16,341 nt of DNA from JANQRV01 sp964533785. GTDB lineage: Bacteria > Bacteroidota > Bacteroidia > Chitinophagales > Saprospiraceae. Positions 7,692-14,186 of the stretch are shown here, in pieces. Made by a program: the position numbers and the translations under genes. Positions within the stretch are counted from its first letter, which is position 1. Every line of letters starts with the position of its first letter. The notes under the pieces are model-generated. The model did not search any database, was not told the DNA's origin, and worked only from the letters and a program-made list of their open reading frames with translations. Location of the stretch: positions 1 to 16,341 of the forward strand of contig CAZHNG010000138.1 in NCBI GenBank assembly GCA_964533785.1. Reading direction: 5' to 3'.

Positions 7692-7705
7692 CACCCATTT
7701 GGGTG
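7692..7705. repeat. Short palindrome upstream of the small secreted protein gene
   Basis: CACCCA-TT-TGGGTG is a 6-bp inverted repeat with a 2-base centre, 67 bases upstream of the ATG at 7773. Its high GC content stands out in AT-rich flanking DNA. It could be an operator of the downstream gene. No exact TAnnTTTG box was found nearby. Confidence 0.3.
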
Positions 7706-7772
7706 AAAGAATATTCTAATAATTGGAATAGAATTGCAGCGATCTTTATTTCATCATTTAAAAATTCCGATT

Positions 7773-8162
7773 ATGAAAAGACTATTTATGGGAACAATAA
7801 GTCTGTTCCTACTGTGCTTGTTTTGTTTCAGTGTTCCGGCTGCTGCCCAATCTGAAAGTAAGGGGATCTCAAAAAGAGACAAGGATGCTATCAAACGTAT
7901 TTTGAAAGGTGTCGATCCCTCGAAATATTACGTACGCTTTAACGGAGGTGAAGAAACCTATGGCAGAAAAAAAGTCTCAATGAATGATTTGAAGCGCGTG
8001 AGTAAGTATTCCAATCCTAGAACTGCAGCGGGATGGATTATCGTAATTGTAGAGGGGGCTGACGTTGTTTGGATTGTCGCTGTCGGCAAGGAAGAGCTTA
8101 AACGTACCCTGGGAGAGCGAAGAGCTCAACAGTTGCAATCTATTGCAGCGAAATACGATTGA
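7773..8162 (+). CDS. Small secreted protein of unknown function
   Basis: The open frame extends upstream to a TTG at 7734, but the ATG at 7773 begins a textbook signal peptide (Lys2, Arg3, a Leu/Phe-rich core, cleavage near PAAA|QS at about residue 25), so that start is preferred and gives 129 residues. The mature protein is basic in its first half (GISKRDKDAIKRILKGVDPSKYYVRF) and contains a hydrophobic beta-like segment (GWIIVIVEGADVVWIVAVG), then an amphipathic C-terminal helix (KEELKRTLGERRAQQLQSIAAKYD). No Cys is present after the signal, and I recognise no catalytic motif or family. The gene stands between two terminators, so it is monocistronic. Its position just after the response regulator gene makes it a candidate target, but that is only context. 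Confidence 0.7.
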   Translation: MKRLFMGTISLFLLCLFCFSVPAAAQSESKGISKRDKDAIKRILKGVDPSKYYVRFNGGEETYGRKKVSMNDLKRVSKYSNPRTAAGWIIVIVEGADVVWIVAVGKEELKRTLGERRAQQLQSIAAKYD

Positions 8163-8173
8163 TGCAGGAAGGG

Positions 8174-8213
8174 ATATACCTGAAAGCCTCTTCATGAGGG
8201 GCTTTCAGGGTAT
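8174..8213 (+). terminator. Terminator after the small secreted protein gene
   Basis: The core stem is TGAAAGCC (8181-8188) with GGCTTTCA (8200-8207), extended by flanking ATACC and GGTAT and by inner TC/GA pairs with small bulges. A short AT-rich tract (TATTCAACTT) follows. It begins 12 bases after the stop codon. The U-tract is modest, but the stem is strong. Confidence 0.7.
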
Positions 8214-8243
8214 TCAACTTCCATTCATATTTCATTAAAAAGT

Positions 8244-8747
8244 ATGTTTATGAAAAAAATAATATATGGTCTTGCATTTTTTCATCTTACACTGATGACC
8301 TTGTCAGTATTTCATCTTACCGACAAGATATTGTACGCTAAACAAGTGGCTATCCCATTAAATTTTTTGACTTCTCTTAATTATTCTGCCTGGCGTTACG
8401 GATTCTTTTCTCCCGATGTGGGGAAAAGTGTTGAGGTCAATATTGATCTGCCCACCTTCGAGGGTGAGGTTAAGCATTTTTCCACAGGAAAAGGCTTTGA
8501 TTTCTATACCGCAAACCAGGAAGCTGAAAATCGGTTTTATAACCTGAAAATCAAAACGGCTGCCGATACTGCCTTTCAGGATCTCATTATCCGGTCTGTT
8601 TCAACCAAGATCTTAAATGAAGAAATGGATGCAGTGGGTATCAATTTTAATATGCGCAGTATCCGTTTTCCAACAATGGTTGAATACCGCAATGGTGTCG
8701 CACCCGATTCTTCTGACTTTTACCAGATTGCGTTTGGTTTGTACTGA
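8244..8747 (+). CDS. Membrane-anchored partner protein encoded with the HTTM gene
   Basis: This 167-residue protein has one N-terminal hydrophobic segment (about residues 5-25), then a soluble domain that should face the periplasm. It may start at 8244 or at the ATG two codons later; both give the same anchor. The segment after the anchor reads LNYSAWRYGFFSPDVGKSVEVNIDL. A Trp followed by an aromatic-rich FFSP and then a beta strand is a pattern that I associate with the extracytoplasmic part next to HTTM/vitamin K carboxylase-like domains, but I cannot assign a named family with certainty. No Cys or obvious catalytic triad is present. The stop lies 30 bases before the HTTM start on the same strand, so the two genes almost certainly form one unit. 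The preceding terminator marks the start of that unit. Partner function is inference. Confidence 0.75.
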   Translation: MFMKKIIYGLAFFHLTLMTLSVFHLTDKILYAKQVAIPLNFLTSLNYSAWRYGFFSPDVGKSVEVNIDLPTFEGEVKHFSTGKGFDFYTANQEAENRFYNLKIKTAADTAFQDLIIRSVSTKILNEEMDAVGINFNMRSIRFPTMVEYRNGVAPDSSDFYQIAFGLY

Positions 8748-8777
8748 TCTGAATTCATCCAAAAAACATTAAAAGAT

Positions 8778-9731
8778 ATGTTTCATTCATTTTTCAATCG
8801 GTTTTTCAATGCACCTTTATCGCCTATTCCACTTGGAATATTCAGAATTTTGATCGCTGCCTTTATGCTATTGCAGGCAGGGCTTTGGTATCCGGACTGG
8901 ATAGATTTTTTTGCACAGGAAGGGTGGATACAGTGGGAGATCTCCAAAGCTGATAATATGCCCTGGGAGCTGCATCTGCAGGACCTTTACCATTGGCTAT
9001 CACCGTTGGGGGTAACCGCAGATCAGATGCCTATGTTATTTTTTGGAGCCTACGTCGTTTGTGCGTTTGGCTTATTACTGGGCTGGTATACCCGGATTTG
9101 GGCAATCCTTTGTTATCTACTCCATTACGTGATTATGGGAACGATCCCGATGTTTACTTATGGCGTGGATATTTTTCTCCATATATCATTGTTTTACATT
9201 ATGCTAATGCCAGTAGGAAAAGCCTTTTCACTGGATACATTTTTGGGCCGCTTAACAACTGATCCCCATTGGTCAGTGACTTTATCGATCAGGGTGTTGC
9301 AACTTCATTTGTGTTTGGTGTATTTTTCTGCAGGATACGAGAAAATGCTTGCCCCCGAGTGGTGGGATGGTAATGTGATCTGGCGGGCATTGGTACAACC
9401 TAGTTTTAATCAATTTGAACTGACCTGGTTGGCCTGGACACCGGTTATTCCAATGGTACTTGGATGGTTTACGATGATTGTAGAGGTGGGGTACGTTGTG
9501 GGGATGTGGATCAGGAAGGTCAGGGTCTTCTGGTTGGCAGGTATCGTAAGCCTTCATCTGGGAATCATGTTGTTTTTAGGGTTATATTGCTTTGGATTGA
9601 TCATGATTATTTTGTCTGTTTCTGCTTTTGGATATCCGGCGTGGTTAGATATCAAAAACTGGAGCAGGCAAAAAACGGAAGTGCCTAACCAGCAAGGGAT
9701 GTTTGCAGCTTTGGCGTTGCCGAAGGATTAG
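8778..9731 (+). CDS. HTTM-domain (vitamin K gamma-carboxylase-like) integral membrane protein
   Basis: This 317-residue protein has at least six hydrophobic helices and the features of the HTTM family, to which the membrane part of vitamin K-dependent gamma-glutamyl carboxylase (GGCX) belongs. Seen here: an N-terminal PIPLGIFRILIAAFML helix; YGVDIFLHISLFYIMLMPVG; and LQLHLCLVYFSAGYEKMLAPEWWDG. The last aligns by eye with my recollection of human GGCX (YFIAGVKKLDADWVEG), placing Lys189 at the catalytic lysine (Lys218 in GGCX). A further helix has SLHLGIMLFLGLYCFG. The protein lacks the long lumenal C-terminal domain of GGCX; a separate small membrane-anchored protein is encoded 30 bases upstream instead. 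The last 47 bases overlap the 3' end of the convergent kinase gene. Biochemical activity of most bacterial HTTM proteins is unknown, so carboxylase activity is speculation. Confidence 0.85.
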   Translation: MFHSFFNRFFNAPLSPIPLGIFRILIAAFMLLQAGLWYPDWIDFFAQEGWIQWEISKADNMPWELHLQDLYHWLSPLGVTADQMPMLFFGAYVVCAFGLLLGWYTRIWAILCYLLHYVIMGTIPMFTYGVDIFLHISLFYIMLMPVGKAFSLDTFLGRLTTDPHWSVTLSIRVLQLHLCLVYFSAGYEKMLAPEWWDGNVIWRALVQPSFNQFELTWLAWTPVIPMVLGWFTMIVEVGYVVGMWIRKVRVFWLAGIVSLHLGIMLFLGLYCFGLIMIILSVSAFGYPAWLDIKNWSRQKTEVPNQQGMFAALALPKD

Positions 9732-11544
9732 CTGCCAATTGCGGATCATGAAAGGTAATTGTAGTAGTAGATCCGTCGTTGTTTAATATTTCCAAATGAC
9801 CATTTAGCTTTTTGACGAATGCGTGAATGAGCCGGTTGCCAAAACTTTTAGAATTGGTGAACGATGCTGGATCGATGCCCACGCCATTATCTTGGACCTC
9901 CAGTTTCATTCGGTTATTTTCCGTTTTTAAAGTGATGGATAAATTTCCGTCGGTGTGGTCGGGAAAAGCGTGTTTTAAGGTGTTGCTGATTAATTCGTTG
10001 ACGATCAAGCCCAAAGGAATTAGAGTATCAACATCCAAATCAATTTCCTGGATGTTTTTCACCAAGGTTATTTGATCTTTTTTGATGTTGTAGGACTTGA
10101 ATAATCCTTCGATCAATTCGTCTAAGTATTGCTTCACTTCTACTTTGGTCAATTTATCCTCCTGGTAAAGATTTTGGTGTAAAATGGACATTGAACGAAC
10201 CCGGTTGCGGCTTTCGGTGATTGCTTCCAGAGCTGCTTCGTCTTCAATATGCCTGGACTGTAAGCGGAGCAGGCTGGAAATGACCTGAAGGTTGTTTTTG
10301 ACCCGGTGGTGAATTTCTCTTAACAGGAGGTTCTTATCTTCCAGTGCTTGTGCGATAATGGTGTTTTTTTCTTTCAACAAGGTGTTTGCTTTTGTCTTAT
10401 CCCGCGCATTTTTGAAAACCAGGATAGCCAAAATGGCTAATCCGATCAGGCCGATGATCATAACCAGCCGTTCAGATTGATTTTTGGCAATTTTTAGATC
10501 CTTCAATTCGTTTTGAGAAGCAAGAAGAGCAATTTCCTGGTCTTTTTTCTCCGCTTCGTATTTCTGTAGCGCATCATTAAGCATCCTGGTGCTTTCCTCA
10601 TCCATCAAAGTGTCTTTGAAGGCGACATACCATTTGAAATATTGCAAAGCGTTAGGGTAATCTCCTGTACCTTCGAAGGCTAAAGGCAGATCCTCCAAAA
10701 CATCCTTTTTGAGAGATGTAAAGTCGTGTTGCTGGATGACATTGATGGCTTCGGTCAAATTTTGAAGGGCTTCTGCGTATTCTTTTTGGCGTAATTTTGA
10801 TCTTCCGTAGCCTTTGAGATTAGCCGCATAAGCATAATTATTGACACCTATGGTTTGTTGGATAGATTTTTGGTACCACTCATCCGCTTCCGCGTATTTT
10901 TCCAGGGCTAATTTTGTATTGGCTAAATTGGTTTGAACAATGGTGGAAAGCCTCGGAAATCCGGAGTTCTCTAGTAATGTAATTGCTTCGGTAAGTAAGT
11001 TTTCACTTTGGAGATAATTTCCTTTTCTAAATTCGATGTTGCTTAAATTATTGAGTGCAAGGGCCGTCCTTCGGGAGTCTTTTAGTGTAGAGAAAATGTC
11101 ATACGATTTTCGGAAATAAATCGCTGTTAAAGAGTCTTTTCCACTATTTTCGTAAGCCGCAGCAATACTATTATATACTGAGCCCATTCGAGTGGAGTCT
11201 TTTTGTGCTTCAAAGAATTTTACGGCAGTAACGAGTTCTTTTACTGCTTGCTCATAATCGCCTAATCGGACGTATAAATTCCCTCGATAAGCATGACCAA
11301 TTGCAATTTTATGGTCTAGTTTTAGCTTATTGGCCAATGAAAGGTATTCTTCAGCGTATTGCATAGCTTCTGAAAAATCCTGGTAGACCGTAAGCTTTCG
11401 CAGGTCATTGTACCACTCCATCTTTAGGGAGTCGTTCTCGGAATGAGCGATCAGGGATTTAATGCTATCAACTTTTGTATCTGGTTGAGAGAGGAGGAGG
11501 TTAGAAAGCGCACCTAGCATAAAAAGTGGAATGATTTTTTTCAT
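9685..11544 (-). CDS. TPR-containing membrane sensor histidine kinase (HisKA_2/HATPase)
   Basis: This 619-residue kinase has a signal peptide (about 1-19), a periplasmic region of TPR-like helical repeats (about 25-330; for example LALNNLSNIEFRKGNYLQSENLL and AIGHAYRGNLYVRLGDYEQAVKEL), a coiled stretch, one membrane helix at 360-377, a cytoplasmic coiled coil, and a HisKA_2 dimerisation domain. The phospho-acceptor motif is EIHHRVKNNLQVISSLLRLQ, with His412/His413 and the His before Arg the likely acceptor. The HATPase domain has NELISN (N box), DNGVGID (G1) and SFGNRLI (G2-like). The layout is a common Bacteroidota sensor type with TPRs as the putative input. The response regulator at 6985-7605 is the likely target. 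The gene is convergent with HTTM, overlapping by 47 bases, and the C-terminal tail (about 15 residues) looks unstructured. A -7 box lies at 11569-11576. The input signal is unknown. Confidence 0.93.
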   Translation of the reverse strand: MKKIIPLFMLGALSNLLLSQPDTKVDSIKSLIAHSENDSLKMEWYNDLRKLTVYQDFSEAMQYAEEYLSLANKLKLDHKIAIGHAYRGNLYVRLGDYEQAVKELVTAVKFFEAQKDSTRMGSVYNSIAAAYENSGKDSLTAIYFRKSYDIFSTLKDSRRTALALNNLSNIEFRKGNYLQSENLLTEAITLLENSGFPRLSTIVQTNLANTKLALEKYAEADEWYQKSIQQTIGVNNYAYAANLKGYGRSKLRQKEYAEALQNLTEAINVIQQHDFTSLKKDVLEDLPLAFEGTGDYPNALQYFKWYVAFKDTLMDEESTRMLNDALQKYEAEKKDQEIALLASQNELKDLKIAKNQSERLVMIIGLIGLAILAILVFKNARDKTKANTLLKEKNTIIAQALEDKNLLLREIHHRVKNNLQVISSLLRLQSRHIEDEAALEAITESRNRVRSMSILHQNLYQEDKLTKVEVKQYLDELIEGLFKSYNIKKDQITLVKNIQEIDLDVDTLIPLGLIVNELISNTLKHAFPDHTDGNLSITLKTENNRMKLEVQDNGVGIDPASFTNSKSFGNRLIHAFVKKLNGHLEILNNDGSTTTITFHDPQLAANPSATPKLQTSLAG

Positions 11545-11568
11545 AAACCCTTGGGATTAGTTGAACAA

Positions 11569-11576
11569 CAAATGTA
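11569..11576 (-). promoter_or_regulatory. Candidate -7 box of the kinase gene
   Basis: On the minus strand this reads TACATTTG, an exact TAnnTTTG match, 25 bases before the kinase ATG. The implied leader is short (under 20 bases). No TTG is seen at the usual -33 spacing. Confidence 0.45.
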
Positions 11577-11632
11577 AAAATTTCGGAGATAAAGTTGTCT
11601 CTAGATGCTTCGCATGATGTCTGTATATGTTA

Positions 11633-11666
11633 TTTACGCTTACCTTTACGTAAATTTGAGCGTAAA
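11633..11666. promoter_or_regulatory. Nested palindrome (operator candidate) covering the hemerythrin -7 box
   Basis: Outer arms TTTACGCT (11633-11640) and AGCGTAAA (11659-11666) and an inner perfect 10-bp palindrome TTTACGTAAA (11645-11654) share exactly the same centre, between 11649 and 11650. Four TTTACG half-sites therefore occur: direct copies start 12 bases apart on each strand, mirrored across the centre. The plus-strand -7 box TAAATTTG (11651-11658) lies inside, so a bound regulator would block or reposition RNA polymerase. The hemerythrin ATG starts 12 bases after the last arm. The symmetry is direct observation; the regulator's identity is unknown. Confidence 0.65.
11651..11658 (+). 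promoter_or_regulatory. Candidate -7 box of the hemerythrin gene
   Basis: TAAATTTG is an exact TAnnTTTG match, ending 19 bases before the ATG at 11678. This predicts a very short leader of roughly 10-15 bases. No clear TTG is present at the expected upstream distance, which would fit a promoter that needs an activator or is tightly repressed. Confidence 0.5.
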
Positions 11667-11677
11667 ATTCAAAATAC

Positions 11678-12106
11678 ATGCGACGCCACGAATCCCTGAT
11701 TCCACTTTCCCGTTTTCACCGCAGCGTTTTGTTTGTAGCCCAAATGGCGAAACGCAACGGTCCTCAATTTAAAGGCTATCCCACGGATATTGAAGGTAAG
11801 GCCCGATATGCGGTGGAATTTTTTGCGGATAAACTGCAAGCACATTTTCAACTTGAAGAGACAAAGTTATTACCAGTAATTAAAGGCAAGGATACGGAGC
11901 TGGACGCGATCATTAGTGAAATTGAAGCGGAACATGTCCATTTGACCCACCTATTTGAAGGGCTGAAATCTCCTTCGGATACGGAGAGTCAGTTAGATGA
12001 ATTGGGCTTTGCATTGGAGGCGCATGTTCGCAAGGAAGAGCGGGTGCTTTTTCAAAAAATCCAGGTGGTGTTGACGGAAAGTGAATTGCAACAACTGGTA
12101 TTATAG
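11678..12106 (+). CDS. Hemerythrin-like (HHE) cation-binding protein
   Basis: This 142-residue cytosolic four-helix protein probably binds a non-heme di-iron centre. Candidate ligands fall in the order expected of the family, one set per helix: His14 (PLSRFHRS), His56 and Glu60 (HFQLEE), His86 (EAEHVHLTHLF), and His116 with Glu120 or Glu121 (HVRKEERVLF). Length is typical of single-domain HHE proteins, and no signal peptide or membrane segment is seen. Members of this family bind oxygen or NO, or take part in redox or iron sensing; which applies here cannot be read from sequence. The gene is monocistronic, divergent from the kinase gene and convergent with the fucosidase gene 20 bases away. 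The nested palindrome over its promoter suggests tight, signal-dependent control. Confidence 0.85.
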   Translation: MRRHESLIPLSRFHRSVLFVAQMAKRNGPQFKGYPTDIEGKARYAVEFFADKLQAHFQLEETKLLPVIKGKDTELDAIISEIEAEHVHLTHLFEGLKSPSDTESQLDELGFALEAHVRKEERVLFQKIQVVLTESELQQLVL

Positions 12107-12126
12107 ATGATACCTTCGGGCAGGAG

Positions 12127-14181
12127 TCACCTTGAAGTTAGCACCCCAATTTCCGCTACTGCCGGTGGATTCCCATCCGTCGTTTTTAATGCGGTTAATT
12201 TAATGTACCTGGCCTTTGTTTTTGCAAAGGTGAACCGTCTTAAAGTTGGATTATTGAATATATTATCCATTTCTCCTTGTACTACTCTTCGCCAGTTTTT
12301 ATTGTCCAGGCTAGTAAAAAAAGCGTATTCCTGAATGATGCCTTTTATCCAACGATCTTGCATTGGAACATAGGAAAAGCCTTGTATTTCCAATGTTTCC
12401 CCTAAATCGATCACGATTTCGTTGGTATTGTCACCGGGGCTCCACCAGGTTTTTTCATCGCCGTCTATAATATGGAAAGCGTTAGTGTCGGGATGTAAAA
12501 CGGACCATTTTTCTGGGGCGATGTCCAATTCAAGTCGGCTGATCTCACTTTTTTGCGTCCCCACAACGGCAAATGCCTGGATAACAATGGGATTTTTATT
12601 GAAAAAACGCGTTTTGTATTTTGTTGAGTTATCAGTTGGCGTACTCCCATCAATGGTGTAATAAATATCAACCCCTTCTTCTGGTACCGATAATGTGATT
12701 TCACCGGCTTTATTCCTTGTAATGGCAGGAGGCACTAGTAATTTTGGAGCCTGAAACACTTCAATATTGGATAACGTAGGGCAGGCTCTGGATGCTTTAA
12801 TATTAATGCGTAATGCTGTGGTGGTAATATCAGGAAAACGTAAGATGCGTTTGTAGCCAACGGTTGTTTGAGTAGCAAACTCCTGCCAGCCATCGCCGTT
12901 TTTGGCTTCTAATGCAAAAGCTTTGATCCGCTGGCCTAGCGGTATGTATTCCTGCAGCAGTACCCGGTTGAAGGTTGTAGGTTGTTCAAAATCTATGGTT
13001 AAAGTGGCCGATTTGATGCCGTCTGCCGTCGCCCAGTAAGTATCTTTATTACCATCGAGTGCTTTGCCGGCTTCGTAGCCTTTACCCCTTTCATTGGAAG
13101 CACTGGCCGTCTTTCCTTCGGCTAATTCATTTGCAAAATCTTCCTTTATTTTTTTACCCAATTTCAATACCTGTTCCACATCTTTTTCGTGGATCAAGCC
13201 CCTTTTATCCACCGGAAAGTTGAGTAAAAAAGAAGTGTTACGCCCGATAGACTGGTAGTAAATATCCAACAGTCGCGGCAATGATTTTACTTTGTGGTCT
13301 TCGTATTCGTGGTAATACCATCCCGGACGGATAGAAACATTAGTTTCAGCAGGTACCCAATGCGTACCGTTCTCCTGGCCTCTGGCGTATTTTGCCGCGT
13401 ATTCCGGCATGCCTGGATATACACTATCGCGCATTAACATGGACCAGGTTGTGGGATAAGCCTGGCCGTATTCATTTCCAATCCAACGAACATCCGGTCC
13501 CGCATCGCTGAAGATCACCGCCTTCGGTTGTAACTCCCGAATCATGGCGTATGTATCTTCCCAATCGTAATAGCTAAGCTTGTCAACTCTTCTTTCTTCA
13601 TTAGCACCTCCGTAATATCCCGTTCCTCCGTTGGCACCATCGAACCACACTTCAAAAACTTCTCCGTAATTTGTCAACAACTCCTTCAATTGATTACGAA
13701 AGTAGGTGATGTATTCCGGTTGGCCATAATCAGGATGATTTCTATCCCAGGGAGAAAGGTATACTCCGAATTTTAAACCATATTCCTTACAAGCGTCAGC
13801 CAATTCTTTGACAACGTCTCCTTTACCGTTTTTCCAGGGGGAATACTTAACCGAATGGTCGGTATACTCGGAAGGCCATAAACAAAAGCCATCATGGTGT
13901 TTTGTGGTTAAAATGATGCCCTTCATGCCTGCTTCCTTACAAACGCGGGCCCATTGTCGGCAATCCAATTGAGTAGGGTTGAACTGTTCTGGTTTTTCAT
14001 CACCAAAGCCCCATTCCATATTCGAAAAAGTATTCATGTTGAAATGAACGAAGGCGTAAAACTCCAGCTCTTGCCAGGCCAGTTGCCGGGCTGATGGTAA
14101 GGGAAGAATTGGATCCGGAGGGGTTGGAGAGGTGCAACTCCATACCAGAACCCATAATGTAATAGTAATATATTTGTGCAT
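12127..14181 (-). CDS. GH29 alpha-L-fucosidase lipoprotein with F5/8-C modules
   Basis: This exoglycosidase removes terminal alpha-L-fucose with retention. A TTG at 14190 overlaps the upstream GH20 stop, but the ATG at 14181 gives a compact lipoprotein signal (Met-His-Lys, a hydrophobic stretch, VWSC) and is preferred, giving 684 residues. The GH29 domain covers about 25-355: TTKHHDGFCLWPSEYTDHSV, GVYLSPWDRNHPDYG and VFEVWFDGANGG, where Asp181 is the expected nucleophile; Glu237 in WIGNEYG is a plausible acid/base residue. A first F5/8 type C (CBM32-like) domain follows (about 360-480: ALDGNKDTYWAT), then a chitobiase-type C-terminal segment (VDIYYTIDGSTPT), then a second F5/8-C domain to the end (IIDGDEKTWWSPGDN, ARYIKLTAL). 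This architecture is typical of GH29 enzymes with alpha-1,3/1,4 preference, but specificity is inference. It forms a tight operon with the GH20 gene, separated by 5 bases. Confidence 0.93.
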   Translation of the reverse strand: MHKYITITLWVLVWSCTSPTPPDPILPLPSARQLAWQELEFYAFVHFNMNTFSNMEWGFGDEKPEQFNPTQLDCRQWARVCKEAGMKGIILTTKHHDGFCLWPSEYTDHSVKYSPWKNGKGDVVKELADACKEYGLKFGVYLSPWDRNHPDYGQPEYITYFRNQLKELLTNYGEVFEVWFDGANGGTGYYGGANEERRVDKLSYYDWEDTYAMIRELQPKAVIFSDAGPDVRWIGNEYGQAYPTTWSMLMRDSVYPGMPEYAAKYARGQENGTHWVPAETNVSIRPGWYYHEYEDHKVKSLPRLLDIYYQSIGRNTSFLLNFPVDKRGLIHEKDVEQVLKLGKKIKEDFANELAEGKTASASNERGKGYEAGKALDGNKDTYWATADGIKSATLTIDFEQPTTFNRVLLQEYIPLGQRIKAFALEAKNGDGWQEFATQTTVGYKRILRFPDITTTALRINIKASRACPTLSNIEVFQAPKLLVPPAITRNKAGEITLSVPEEGVDIYYTIDGSTPTDNSTKYKTRFFNKNPIVIQAFAVVGTQKSEISRLELDIAPEKWSVLHPDTNAFHIIDGDEKTWWSPGDNTNEIVIDLGETLEIQGFSYVPMQDRWIKGIIQEYAFFTSLDNKNWRRVVQGEMDNIFNNPTLRRFTFAKTKARYIKLTALKTTDGNPPAVAEIGVLTSR

Positions 14182-14186
14182 TCGTG

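Noticed and set aside
7734..7772. Upstream extension of the small secreted protein to a TTG start
   Set aside because: The extra 13 residues would bury the signal peptide behind a hydrophilic segment; the ATG at 7773 gives a standard signal peptide.
12097..12114. GGTAT/ATACC hairpin at the hemerythrin stop as a bidirectional terminator
   Set aside because: Only a 5-bp perfect stem with an 8-base loop and no U-tract on either strand; too weak to call.
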